A stretch of 64,000 nucleotides of DNA from Strigamia acuminata (Eukaryota; Arthropoda; Chilopoda; Geophilomorpha; Linotaeniidae): contig OX442314.1 of NCBI GenBank assembly GCA_949358305.1, positions 36,987,211 through 37,051,210 on the forward strand. Direction: 5' to 3'. The position numbers and the translations under genes were made by a program. Numbering within the stretch: the stretch's first letter is position 1; every line of letters begins with the position of its first letter. Positions 11,431-21,690 of the stretch are shown piece after piece. The notes beneath the pieces were generated by a model. The model saw nothing but the letters and a program-made list of their open reading frames with translations, made no database searches and had not been told where the DNA came from.

Positions 11431-12452
11431 CATCTATTGACGAAGCTTTTGTCAGAGAAGAATACGAGTCGGCGATTAATTTGTACACGGAAGCCATTGC
11501 GATGGACTCGACGCAAACGGATTATTACGTCAATCGGGCGAATTCCAACTTGAAACTTGAAAAGTACGAAGAAGCTAAATACGACGCGAATAAAGCCTTG
11601 GAATTAGGAACGAAAGAACCTAGATTAAGGCTGTGGAAAGGTGTTGCGTGCTTCCATTTGGGTGATTACGAAGACGCGGAGAAGGCATTTTTGGAAGGAA
11701 AAACTTTAAGCGAGAGTAAAGATACTTTTGGCGTGTGGTTGGATCGGTGCGCGGTCAAACTGCAAGAAATTGCGCTCAGAGAATCGAAAATCGTTCGTCC
11801 TATCGCTATAAAACCTAGTCTTATCATTGCTACGCCTAGTGTTATCGTCGCTACGCCTAGTCTTATCAAGGTGAGACACGAATGGTACCAAACCGAAATT
11901 AGCGTAATCGTAACTATTCTGGTAAAAAATGCGAAGCCGAGCGAAGTTTCTGTGCAAATTGGCAGTCACAGTTTGCGATGCAGCGTGGAAGGAAACGATA
12001 AACGTGTTGCCTACGAATTAGACGTTAATTTGGCGCATGCGGTTATTCCCGCGCACAGCAAATGGAACGTTAGGCAAACCAAGATCGAAATTCAAATGGA
12101 AAAATTGGAAGGCGGATTGTGGAAAACGTTGGAAGAAGAAGAAGCGCAGGTAATTGCCAAGACGGCGGGCGTGTCGTCGAAAAAGAATTGGGACAAGGTT
12201 GTGAGCGACATTACGGAAAGTGACGGAAAAGAATCGGAAGAAGCCGGTGGCGATGATCTGATGGATCAGTTGTTTGGTCAATGTTCGGACGAAATGAAAA
12301 GAGCGATGAATAAATCTTTCGTCGAGTCTGGGGGGACAGTTTTAAGCAACAACTGGGAAGATGTTCGCAAGAGAAAAGTTAAACGCGAAACACCAACTGG
12401 AATGCAATGGACGCAGTGGGATGGAAAGTTTGTCGACCAGTCTGAATTGTAA
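11431..12452 (+). CDS. SGT1 (SUGT1) co-chaperone homologue, 5' exon not identified
   Basis: SGT1 proteins link HSP90 to SKP1-type ubiquitin ligases and to LRR proteins, in cytosol and nucleus. The product shows TPR repeats (YESAINLYTEAIAMDS to EDAEKAFLEGK, first ~85 residues), a CS domain (KVRHEWYQTEISVIVTILV to GGLWKTLE, about 130-225) and the SGS signature near the end (KSFVESGGTVLSNNWEDVRK). Between TPR and CS lies a small tandem repeat, PSLIIAT/PSVIVAT/PSLIKV. The frame is open back to an AG acceptor (TTATTAG, exon from 11,431) with no ATG; the first in-frame ATG, at 11,493, would cut the TPR. A short first exon is therefore expected upstream but was not found, or the copy is 5'-truncated. 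The 972 nt from TPR to stop have no intron. AATAAA-like signals follow at about 12,620. Confidence 0.88.
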
Positions 12453-13443
12453 ATCTTATTTTCTAGTTTATTAAATTGAATTTTTGAATATGAATTGATT
12501 ATACCGGAAACAATTACTAATATTTTGCTTATGAATATTCTTTTCAATTAGCCCTGGGTATGAATTGTAAATTTTGTATTTCCCTCTCTTCTTTTCAGTA
12601 TTTGTAATTGTATCTGTGCTAATAAAAATTGATTATTAAAGATTTATACTAATAGTTTGGTTCTGAGAATTCAATTCAATTGGCCCTGACTATTTTTAAT
12701 TGATCGATAAAAATTTAAACCTCTAAAACATTTACATTTTCCACACACCAAGTCATCAGGTATCCACTTTTGTCTTGGAATTACTACCTAGTTTCATCAA
12801 TTTTCGAAGTTTTATCACAGATATGAAATCTTTATTTATGGTATTAAACGAAATCTCTGTAAAAACTGAAGTTCTTAGTATTAAGCAGGGACGTGCGTGT
12901 TCAAGGAAAATAAGACGTTGACTTGCGGAGAAGCCAACTTTCAGCAGGAGTTTTCAGCGATAACGAATGACGAGCAACATGAAGTCGGCGAAAGATCTCG
13001 TGCTCAACACAGTTTATAGCTGCCAGTGTAAAAGCCAACAAACCAGTTTGAAAAACACATTTTAAAAAATGATTATTTCAATTTAAAAAATGTTTATAAA
13101 TTATTCAAGGTTGCATATAACTTAAAAAAATTATTCATATGAGTTTTTATCACAAATATTGAAATAAATTATTTCTCAACCCAATCATCAATCGAAAACT
13201 TTCGCTTGGGCTCCCCAAGAAGCTACCTTGAGCTGGAATTAAATCATTTGATCACCGATTTGTCAGTTAATTTTCTTTGTAGCGCAATACGCAGCGAATG
13301 TTACTTGCATATAGTCGAGTTTTAACGGCTATTAACCGCGCATTTTTTGGGTGGGCCAAACAACTTTTGGGTGATTTGGCTCACTCTTGATTTTGATCTC
13401 ACATAAACACACCGTTGTCACCATTTAGCTTCATTGGTGAGTT
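12453..13443. other. Intergenic, no gene seen
   Basis: AT-rich 3' flank of the SGT1 gene followed by unremarkable sequence. Possible polyadenylation signals occur near 12,620. No long ORF, repeat or RNA gene was recognised. Confidence 0.5.
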
Positions 13444-13451
13444 CTTGAGAG

Positions 13452-13667
13452 CAGTGGCGGATCTAGCACCCGGCTATCGGGGCTTAAGCCCCGGGCCCCC
13501 AAATTCTAGGGGACCCGAGACTCTGGGCCATGTGCTAAAAAAAAAAAAAAAAAAAAAAAAGTTGCTAAAAAAAGAAAAAAGAAGAAAGGTCGCTGCTAAA
13601 AATTTTGAGAAAGGGGCCCCGAAAAAACCTCAAGCCCCGGGCCCCCGAAAAGTTAGATCCACCCCTG
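13452..13667. mobile_element. hAT-type MITE, 216 bp, 8-bp target duplication CTTGAGAG
   Basis: The left end CAGTGGCGGATCTA and the reverse complement of the right end (CAGGGGTGGATCTA) agree at 12 of 14 positions. The element is flanked by identical 8-bp sequences CTTGAGAG at 13,444-13,451 and 13,668-13,675. Terminal CAG..CTG and 8-bp duplications are typical of hAT elements. The interior contains GGGGCTTAAGCCCC, GGGGCCCC-rich arms and a run of about 23 A residues, with no coding capacity. Confidence 0.9.
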
Positions 13668-13675
13668 CTTGAGAG

Positions 13676-14660
13676 AATTGAGGCTTCTGCTGCTTTCACA
13701 TTATTTGTCAAATTCGCCACTTTGTGTAATTTAGCACTTTGTTGGTAAACTACATCTTGTATCCATCAAGCCACTGTTTGGAGCTGCTCCGGAGTTTGAG
13801 AACGACATGAGAGTACAAGCTACATTCCCGCCATTTTTCCATCTCTTTGTTTAGTGTTTGTTGCATTTTATATTTAGCTTAGTATTGTGTTAGTTTATTC
13901 ATTATTATTAATCAAATATTTAACTTATTCGCATTAGTGCGCTCATTGTAATTAGTCTGCTTAATAAATATTCAAGTGTCATTTTAACTAGATGACGAAT
14001 CCAATAGTGTAATCAAATTTTATGCCAGAATTGCCAGACATGCAACAATGCACTTTTCATTCGCTAACTCGTTAACTGGTTGAGATATAGCAAAATTTCC
14101 AATTACAAAGTTGTAGAGCACCATCAAATTATTACTATCCAACTTATCTTAGTCACCTTAAGTTTACTTTAAATTGACTATGTCGTCTTAAACAAAACAC
14201 CCTGTATAAAGCATTCCACCAGTGATTTCTTACTCAGATGGAAATGCTGCTTCCGGCTTTGGGAGAAAACAAAAGTATGATTGGCAATCATCTCTTAATC
14301 TGGACAGCACCACTTTGCGAAAGAAAAGCACAAATAATTTTGTGATTTTCTTTTTTAAAATTCATTTTTCATACTGTAGCTCCCCTAAACATGCCTGTAT
14401 CAAATGTAGCACTACACTTAGCGATTAGTCTACTCAAACCTTATTCTGGAACCCAAGTAATTTTGACATCACATAACATATGACATCACAACTTTGTCCA
14501 GCAACATGGTTGCCTCCATGGAGACAACAGCTGGTAGTTATTATTTTAAACAAAATTAATAACATTTTTTAATTTTAAACATTTTTAATTTTTAGGTATG
14601 AAGAACATCAACATTATAAACGTTTTAGAGGAAGTGAAACACCTTTATATCTAGCAGGAG
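13676..14660. other. Intergenic, no gene seen; one mariner-like end motif
   Basis: AT-rich DNA without a supported gene. At about 14,198-14,211 the sequence AACACCCTGTATA matches the inner-facing end seen in many mariner/MITE elements (TACAGGGTGTT inverted), but no partner end was found. A similar motif in the opposite orientation lies near 22,906. Confidence 0.4.
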
Positions 14661-14662
14661 GG

Positions 14663-15323
14663 TGTTCAAGTGTGAACACTCTTGAATTAGAATGTGACCA
14701 GCTGTGTCACTGTGTCACTGTCCTGCAACACAAGACAACTTGGTGCAGCTGTTGCGCCTCTTGTTTCTTGCGCCTTTTCTTTCTTGAGCAGCCTGGTTGC
14801 GGACCCCGCAACCAGGTGGAGCTGCGGCTCTTTGGCACTGGACCAATCGGCTCCCGAGAGAGACCCTTCCGGAAGTGGGTGGGCCCCGCAGTGGCCCAGA
14901 GAGTTGTCTTCTGTGTTGGCATGGCGAACGGTCGCATCCCGACGGTCTCTCCAAGATCAATGGCAAGGGCGACCAGAATGATCGGCGTGGCGACTGTCAC
15001 CCGCCGGGACCTGAGCGTCCAAGACGTCGTGTTCGTCGTACGTTCTTCGGAACGTTACGACGACACGACCAAACTGCTTTCAATCGACCTCGTGTGTCAT
15101 GGCGATCCCAAGATCGTCGTGACACGCGGTCCGATCAGGAATGGCTGCCAGGCACCATTACATTTGGGAAATACACCTTGAGACACCATCATACCCCTAG
15201 ACATCAATAAAGCAATAACCAAAACCTAAACTAGTGTCTTTCGTGGATTGAATCATCGTGTGTGTTGCGTCCAGCGTCCCGTGGCTCTACCCCGACCACG
15301 CGGCATCTGTCCGAACACTCACA
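14663..15323 (+). repeat. GC-richer island, possible solo LTR
   Basis: This 660-bp patch is richer in GC than its neighbours. It begins TGTTCAAGTGTG, ends near CCGAACA/CTCA, and has AATAAA at about 15,208, a layout compatible with an LTR. No flanking target duplication was found. Two overlapping frames are open (14,672-15,181 and 14,797-15,210), with arginine-rich, low-quality translations that I do not recognise. It could instead be a decayed gene fragment. Confidence 0.25.
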
Positions 15324-15821
15324 AGAGATTATCTAGAAAAATGTTTAAGCATGTTTTGTTAGCTTTTGATGCCATTAGCATAGATTCAGTTTATTTAGGT
15401 AACTTAGGAATTAAACAAGTATGGTAGCGTTGTTGTGATTTGGCGTTAAGCCTAGTTGTGTTGTACTAGGAGTTAGTGGTCGATGGTCGATGAGTCATGC
15501 CGCTGCCCGATGTTCCGTGCAGCAGGTGCTTAAAGCCGGTGTTTTCCAGGTAGTTGTCCGTGCGTTGCTCCACTTGTGTTAAGAAGCACCACACCGAATG
15601 TTTCAGGGTGATATCTGATAAAATTGCTATGTTTGAGCCTAAATTCAAGTGTGATGTGTGAGGTTTCAATGCTGTTTTTAATTTGGTCGCCACTAATCGC
15701 TGACCGCCAGAGGTCCTTAGATAGGAAGTGTATTTATTTACAGCCAATCAGAGCTAAGTGTTGAATTATATAAGCAGTGTATTTTATTTCCATCCGGGTG
15801 ATTTCCAACAAGATTATACAG
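15324..15821. other. Intergenic / presumed promoter of the next gene
   Basis: No gene was recognised. The last 100 bp (ATATAAGCAGTG near 15,768-15,779) include a TATAA-like element about 45-50 bp before the ATG at 15,822, which may be the promoter of the following ORF. Confidence 0.35.
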
Positions 15822-17081
15822 ATGGCAAAGACGAGGCAATCTGTAGTCGGGCTACACCCTGCTTCTACAACTACGGCGGATCGCAACGTGCCAATTAAAC
15901 TTTCTGTCCCAGCACTCGAACGTGCAGTGTTAATCCAAACTGCCACAAATTTATGGAAAAGTCAGGATAATTATGACTTATTGAAGGATTTTTATTCTAT
16001 TGCGACGTCGGATCTATGGATTTGGTGGTCCGATTACCCCGTCGTCGCGAAATAGCAAGATGTTGAGAAGACCATTTGCGAAAAAGTGGATGAAATGCTT
16101 TTGCCGCCATCTTTAAAACATTCGTTGGTTAAGATTGTCGAATCAACAGGGACGGAACTACAGCAATGGCTAAGAATGATATGGAAGATATTACAGCACT
16201 TCGATTTGCTTAAGTTGTTGGACTTGTACAAATATGTGGAGTGGACAGCGCACGGCAAAGTCGATTGGGTGAAAACAGCGCGAGTGCTGTTATCGCTCGA
16301 TGAGAAATTCAATCTAGACGAGAGATTGAAAATTGCTGCCACCTTCCGTCTACAAGATCAAATTGAAATGAGTTGGCAAGAGCATTCCGAGCAAATCGGC
16401 GGATTAATCTCGTTTGAGATGAGAATCTTTTGGACCGCTTTCTTCAAGCACGAAGCAGTTGATGTAAACACAAAGTTCAGCTTGTTAGGGCAGTGTTTGG
16501 GGTGTAATAACGAAAGTGCATTCACGTACGTGTGGTCATCAATGTTAACGGATAGAGAAAGGAACAGATATTTGGATTCGAACAGTTTCTCGGAGGCTTT
16601 AGCGAGTCGCCGGAATTTCTCTACACGTGCTGACGGAAATCTTTGGAAATTCTCCTACTGCTTTCTGTTGTTACAGATGGATGATGAGCAGCAACAGGAT
16701 GTTTATTTGTCAAAAGATGGAGTAACGGCATCGGTATTGAACGAGTGTTTGCGGGATCCGGTCTACGTGGAGTTGTTCGTGCAAATCGCTAATCGTGTCC
16801 GCGGACGGCTCGATTTTAAAACGTTTCGAGATTTAATTGTTCAGACGACGCAACAAATATTTGGAAACCGCGAAGATCAGGCGTACAAAGTGTGTTTCTC
16901 AGATTTGTGGACGAATGCTTCGTCCAAGTTCAGGCAAAAATTGATTGATTACGAAATTGGTCACAACTTCTCGTGCACTTGGTTTTTGCATCGGGCTCAA
17001 GATCGTGCGAGTATCGGTTTGATGTTGAAGGATTTGTCCGTAGAGGTTAAAAGCAAATTTTTAAAACAATTTAGACTGTAA
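15822..17081 (+). pseudogene. Unrecognised 419-codon gene with one in-frame TAG
   Basis: The frame starts at ATG 15,822 (MAKTRQSVVGL) and runs to a stop at 17,079-17,081. A single TAG at 16,053-16,055, after WWSDYPVVAK, interrupts it; the reading continues in the same frame with QDVEKTICEKV. The product is rich in Trp, Leu and charged residues, lacks signal peptide or membrane segments and looks mostly helical. I do not recognise the family. A TATAA-like motif upstream and AATAAA signals just downstream (about 17,105-17,130) suggest a real transcription unit. Either the TAG disables the gene, or it is read through, or it lies in a sequence error. TAG-CAA resembles the start of the leaky TAG-CAR-YYA context, but the next codon is GAT. 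Confidence 0.5.
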
Positions 17082-17363
17082 ATTTATTTGTATCTGCTTG
17101 TCCTAATAAAAAAATAAATAAAAATAAAAATACCGTGCTTAAGTTGTTTATAAAAAATAAAATATAGAAAAACTGTAATTTATACAATTTTTCTGGAGGA
17201 GAAATAAATTAAATAAATTAATTTAAACTGTCAACTTGTTGCAAAATTTCTAGCATTTTTTTTATTGAAGTCAAACCATTTAAGAGACAGTAAAAATGAA
17301 ACGGGTACAATGAAAAGTGTGCAAATTAATACAAATTAAAATCAAAACAACAATTCAATAAAA
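17082..17363. other. Convergent 3' spacer
   Basis: AT-rich spacer between a plus-strand gene and a minus-strand ORF, with AATAAA-type signals readable on both strands. Nothing else was seen. Confidence 0.5.
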
Positions 17364-18158
17364 TCATCTGCAGCCCTGGTTCAGTCTCTGCGTTTTCTTG
17401 ACGACGCGCCCAGATCTTGTCGTTGTGGCGCCGCCGGCCGCCTGGTTCGCCTGGTCCGTTCCCACCTGCATCTGCGGCTCCGCTCCATCACCCTCGGTAG
17501 TCGTCGCCGTCTCTGGTCCCACATCCTCTCCCTCTTTCACCGTCGTCGCCTTTCCTCTGCCTCTGCCTCTGCCTCTCCTCTTTCTTCGGCCCGCTTGTTT
17601 ATCCGGAAAATTCCTTTTCAACTCGGCCGCCCACTCGTTAAACCTTCGCATCGTGGTTCCTTCGTTATCGTGCCACACTTTTGCCGGTCCGTCCAACGCT
17701 GCTGCCGCCCTTGTTACTTTGGTCGTTTTCGTCCATTTATGTTCTTTCGCGTATTCGTGAACGTCCTTTAACCATTGCGTCGTCGCACGCAGCTCGTTCT
17801 CGTCGCCCGAAAATCGTGGTAGTTTTGGCGCCTGTTTTACTTCTAACTGACTCAACTTTTCCGTCAATTCTATTATCCCGTTCGCCTCTGGTTCTACGTT
17901 CATCTCGCGTCTTCGGTCGTTGTTTTCTTCTTCGATTAATTCGTCGTCTTCGTCTTCTTCCTCTTCTTCGTCGACTCCCGTTTCCGTAAGCACCGCTTGC
18001 CGTAATGTGTTCAACATGTCAAGTTTCAACTTTGGCGGCACAATATTTCGTTCTTGCAACAATGGCTTCATCTCTCGGATCCTCAACTTTTTCCATTCGT
18101 CGTCTGTTGTAAGTTCTCCGCCTCGGATTTTCGCTACAATCGCTTCTATTTCGGCCAT
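17364..18158 (-). CDS. Retrotransposon gag-like protein with SAP-like N-terminus
   Basis: The first in-frame ATG (18,158) gives 264 residues; the frame is open further upstream without another ATG. The N-terminal part (WKKLRIREMKPLLQERNIVP) resembles a SAP-type DNA-binding helix pair. An acidic run (EEEEEDEDDEL) follows. Next comes a gag-type core (PKLPRFSGDENELRATTQWL to FNEWAAELKRNFPDKQ) like Ty3/gypsy capsid domains. The tail has RRKRRGRGRGRGK and RSGRVVKK. No protease, reverse transcriptase or integrase follows. It may be the gag of a decayed LTR element or a domesticated gag gene. AAATAAAG on the minus strand near 18,365 could mark an LTR upstream. Confidence 0.5.
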   Translation of the reverse strand: MAEIEAIVAKIRGGELTTDDEWKKLRIREMKPLLQERNIVPPKLKLDMLNTLRQAVLTETGVDEEEEEDEDDELIEEENNDRRREMNVEPEANGIIELTEKLSQLEVKQAPKLPRFSGDENELRATTQWLKDVHEYAKEHKWTKTTKVTRAAAALDGPAKVWHDNEGTTMRRFNEWAAELKRNFPDKQAGRRKRRGRGRGRGKATTVKEGEDVGPETATTTEGDGAEPQMQVGTDQANQAAGGATTTRSGRVVKKTQRLNQGCR

Positions 18159-18319
18159 CTTTTCGTTCGTATTCGTAATTCGGTCAAACCTTCTCGTAAC
18201 GCGTCCAGCAAATCGTCTCTCCAAATTTGATTTCCGAACCGTATTTCCACGTGCCAATTTTGGTACTGGAGTGTTCTTGTGCTTGGATTGTATAGATGGG
18301 AAGTGGATGTAGTTGGATT

Positions 18320-18660
18320 GAATTGGACACGAGGCAAGGTGTGCAGGAATACCTGCATGAATAAACTTTATTTGGATAAAAGTACAGGTGGTGCTGTACG
18401 CGATCGTAACGTCGCGGGAACGCGACGTGCATGACGTGCGTCACAAAATAACAAGTGAACAAAATGAAAAGATATGGAGTGCGAATCACTCCAGGTACAA
18501 CAAAGGAATATTGTTGCGCCAAAACCGTTGGTATTGCACCATTGGAGTGTTCAACTCCATTGGTCAGTTTGACCATAATACTATTATGGTTTGACCATTT
18601 TGTTATTGTATGACGCGCTGCTCCCAGCGCCACCTATCTTATCTTTTAATAAAATCAGTT
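18320..18660 (-). repeat. Possible 5' LTR or leader of the gag-like ORF
   Basis: On the minus strand this lies just upstream of the gag-like frame and contains CCAAATAAAGTTTATTC, a polyadenylation-like signal of the kind found in the R region of LTRs. No second copy is seen downstream of the gag ORF, so the LTR identity is a guess. Confidence 0.25.
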
Positions 18661-18769
18661 ATGTTAATTTCCTAACCCAAGATGGTCGTCTTTTTGCATA
18701 CACCGACATATCCATATTTATCAGATCAAGAAGACATAATAACCATAACCTTGGCTAAAAGAAGGGTGG

Positions 18770-19110
18770 AGTGTGCCGAGGCACACTTCAGTTCTGCGCA
18801 CTGATCGTGCGCCGTGAGCTCAATTAGGTGCAGAAGCGTGGCAATCCTACACCTGCAGACCTGGCACGCTTCGGATCTGCGCAGAAAAGCTGCGCAAGCA
18901 GTGTGATTTAGTGGAACAAAGCATTTTGCTGCACTAAATGGTTAATTAACGGCCTCACCCCAGCTAATCCGTGCTAGGGGATTTTTTCCTCCCCTAATTA
19001 TGTAACTTGGTTTGGCGTGTGCCAAACCAAAACAAATAAAATATACAATTTCTTACGTGGTGACATTTTTATTAAATAAAAATACTAAAATTATTAAATA
19101 ACGACTCAGG
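18770..19110 (-). repeat. Unnamed interspersed repeat, copy 1
   Basis: Read on the minus strand this segment aligns with two plus-strand segments at 21,430-21,690 and 22,423-22,630. Shared landmarks in order are TTTGGTTTGGCACACGCCAA (an 8-bp-arm hairpin), TAGCTGGGGTGA, GTTAATTAACC, a TGCAGCAA..TTTGTT block, TTGCGCAG..CTGCGCAGAT and GAAGYGTGCCAGG. The ends contain small palindromes such as GTGTGCCTCGGCACAC. No ORF is present. Terminal structure and target duplications are not clear, so the class is undetermined. Confidence 0.65.
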
Positions 19111-19559
19111 GTCACCACAAAGATTTCGCAAGGAGGAATGAACAAGCGCTTAATTTAAAATTAGCGGAAGAATACGAATGAATTTTCTAACACCAATGGC
19201 AAGATTGAAAAGAATCGATTTCAATACATGAATTTATATTATTTGGATTATCAGCTGGACTGGTGATGACAACATGACATCCATAATTTCTTTGCTTTGC
19301 AACTTGTAGCACACGTGGAGTTGAGGCTATTATATCACATGTATATCTTTGACATGGGTGTCCTATGTGTCCACAGGTTCATTCGTCTTTATGTTTTGCT
19401 TTGTAAGTTTTATTATTTCACCGTATACTGTGCAGCATTTCCATTTATTAAGTGCCATTGTCAAATAAACCGACTATTTTTTAAATTACTGCTGTCAACA
19501 TAGTATTACGAGCTTCTACTGCGTATTATTTGCAGGACCGCCATAACTCTCACAAGACA
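19111..19559. other. Intergenic, nothing recognised
   Basis: AT-rich sequence, no supported feature. Confidence 0.4.
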
Positions 19560-19715
19560 ATCGTTTCACATTTTTGGAAGAGATGAAGGCGTGAATATTT
19601 GGTCAAAGACGCGGAATTTCGAGTCAGGACAAGTTTCGAGTAGGGGATCTCGCTCTGATTGAAGATCAGAATAAACCACGACCCATTTACTGTCCCATGG
19701 CCATGATTCCAGGTA
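19560..19715 (+). pseudogene. BEL/Pao integrase C-terminal (DUF5641-like) fragment, broken
   Basis: The plus strand reads HFWKR-stop-RREYLVKDAEF and, after a frameshift, VGDLALIEDQNKPRP. This matches the conserved LWRRWTHEYLVELREF and IGDLVLIQEQGQPR block of the BEL/Pao fragment at 34.7-35.6 kb. One TGA replaces the expected Trp codon, and at least one indel is present. The remains are of an old element. Confidence 0.65.
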
Positions 19716-20078
19716 CTTCGTCCGCTACTCCTAGCTGAAGATGCTGCGATGACGAGACAGTTGACGAGTATTAGTTAGTGGTTGAAAGAAGTACACGGCA
19801 GATTTGCAACTCAAGCAGTGCCCTAGTCGTATAGATGATGGGAATTTTCTTCATCCAGAAAGGACGTCGAACAGTTCTGACGCTGAAACGCCTAACCAAT
19901 CAAAATATAGAATGGGAAGTAAAGAATGAAAAAAACGGTTAAGAAGATTGGCTCAATTTCAGTAGAAGAGAATTCGTGACAAAAATGTAAAGCGCTAGAG
20001 AAGGTTTTTTTTACAATTTTATTTTTGCGTTAATGTAAATTTTTTTATAATTTATAAGATTTTTGTTTGATTTTTTGG

Positions 20079-20112
20079 GTGGTGTTATAATAATAACAAT
20101 AATAACACCACG
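20079..20112. repeat. Inverted repeat GTGGTGTTAT..ATAACACCAC, possible BEL/Pao LTR start
   Basis: Perfect 10-bp arms flank an AATAATAACAATA-like loop. About 370 bp downstream of the BEL/Pao integrase remnant, the segment GGGTGGTGTTATAATAATAA looks like a 3' LTR boundary (TGTTA..) after a short G-rich tract. No LTR end could be fixed. Confidence 0.4.
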
Positions 20113-20314
20113 TTATATCATTCTGTTATCGACACGCGCTTACTATTAATTGAATTAATTGATTTTGTACGCTCTGTGATTGGCTAATTGCGAATCCATC
20201 TATCCCTAGATTAAAATATCCTTCATTCTCGAGTTCTGTGCTATTATTTGAACACGGACCCATTAGAAACTAGAAATATGTTTTTTTTTGCCGTTTTTAG
20301 TTGAGCATACGTAT

Positions 20315-20443
20315 ATGATGGCCGGTTACATCGATATTGCAGTTGTCACCATCGCGGTCATTTGTTATAAGAAAGTAAGACTAATGTCAATTTCATTTTA
20401 TTTAAAATTAATTTAAATTTTTTTTTTTCAGTTTGAAAATTGA
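20315..20443 (+). CDS. Possible tiny two-exon ORF, 23-aa hydrophobic peptide
   Basis: Exon 20,315-20,374 encodes MMAGYIDIAVVTIAVICYKK. It is followed by a well-formed 57-bp intron (GTAAGA .. T10CAG, 20,375-20,431) and three more codons and a stop (FEN). A pyrimidine tract and AG also lie just before the exon (20,281-20,300), so it may instead be an internal exon of a longer gene whose 5' part is not visible. The peptide is one membrane-spanning length. The clean splice signals are seen directly; function and expression are unknown. Confidence 0.25.
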
Positions 20444-20508
20444 AAATTAAAACTTCAAATTCAAATTTCATTTTCCTGGTGGCGGGTCAGGGTCATGAAT
20501 CTATGAAT

Positions 20509-21302
20509 TCAATTTTCAATTTGTAGGTGGCGCATCAGGGCCACCATACTCTTGAGGTTTTTTTCTTCAGGCTCAACATCCGAGTTGAGATGCACTTGAA
20601 GTCCATCAATGCAAAACTCGGTGTTGAGTCGTTTCGTTTGCAGCGCTACCGGTATGTGACTTTGCTCAAAAATTAGCGGTTGCTCGATTTTCGCGATCGT
20701 CTTGAGCAGGTTTTCCATGTAGCGTTGACTTGGCACTGGAGTTCCGCATACACAAGGTCGATTCCCTCTCGTTGATCTCTCAATGTCAGACATTGATTCA
20801 CAATATCCGTATGCTCTTGCTGCAATTTTACAATAGCCATTTGGTGTTGCACTTCACGATTCTGAGCAAAGTTTTGACACTGACGTAACTTGGCTTTCAG
20901 TTGAGCCTTTTCCTGTTGACTCTTATCCGTGACGTGTCTCAATCCAAATTGCGGAGACAATTTCATTGACTCTTTTTCTCTGTTGGCTTTTTGCAATTCA
21001 TTTTTCGATTTTTCGATTTCTTGGTTCGCTTTTTTGAGCGTTATTAATTGCACTTGTGTCTTTTTATGGTCTAATCCCAATACCAACTCGTGGACCTTTT
21101 CGCCAAAACTTTCTTCATTTATTTTCATCTGCGCGACAATTTCCTTCATCTTTTTCTCCATGTCTGCATCTTGGTTGGCATTTTCGATCAATTTTCTCTG
21201 AAATTCGCTCATCTCTTTATCGTGTTCTTCTTTCACTTTCTCCATTTCTATTTGCTTCTCCTCGAGCTTCGTCTGTGACAGCGATTGAATTTCTTTCGCC
21301 AA
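20509..21302 (-). pseudogene. Coiled-coil protein gene fragment with a frameshift
   Basis: The minus-strand frame from 21,302 encodes a long heptad-rich helix (KLEEKQIEMEKVKEEHDKEM onwards, about 170 residues). Near 20,720-20,760 the coding signal shifts frame: one frame runs into CSRRSRKSS-stop, while the other continues as QRYMENLLKTIAKIEQPLIF to a stop at 20,509. There is no ATG at the 5' end: a TGA precedes it, and repeat-like DNA starts at about 21,303. The fragment therefore appears truncated by an insertion. The helix vaguely resembles the C-terminal coiled coils of GBP-like proteins, but coiled coils are poor evidence of family. Confidence 0.5.
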
Positions 21303-21429
21303 TCACTGCCACTCACACTTGTGCTTCCTTCACAGTGTGTGACCGCTTGGCTTCCCAAGGCTGACCAGCATCACCACCACACACCGCCCAATGGCCCTAA
21401 AGTCATCCCTCCTCGCGGAGTGTGTGGCA

Positions 21430-21690
21430 ATCTCGATCTGATTTTAAATAAAATATTATCACCACTTAAGAATATTTTGTATTTCTTGATTAATTTGGTT
21501 TGGCACGCGACAAACCAAGTCATGTGACTTGGAGGTGTAAACTCCCAAGGCACACGTCACCCTAAATTGGCTGGGTGAACTATTTATAATTAACCTAACC
21601 AAAATGAGCTAATCGCGCATATTTGCTGCGCAGATATGAAGTGTGCCAGGCACCAATTTAGAGTTTTGGCATACTCTTGATTTCACAAAC
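21430..21690 (+). repeat. Unnamed interspersed repeat, copy 2
   Basis: It matches copy 1 (inverted) and copy 3 (direct): TTTGGTTTGGCACGCGACAA, GGAGGTGTAAACTCCC, GGCACACGTCACCCTAAATT, GCGCATATTTGCTGCGCAGA, GAAGTGTGCCAGG and an end reading TTGATTTCACAAAC. The second motif is a 7-bp-arm palindrome around TAAAC or similar. Confidence 0.65.

Noticed and set aside
14672-15210. A protein-coding gene in the GC-richer island
   Set aside because: Two overlapping frames of poor composition and no recognisable domain; kept only as a possible solo LTR.
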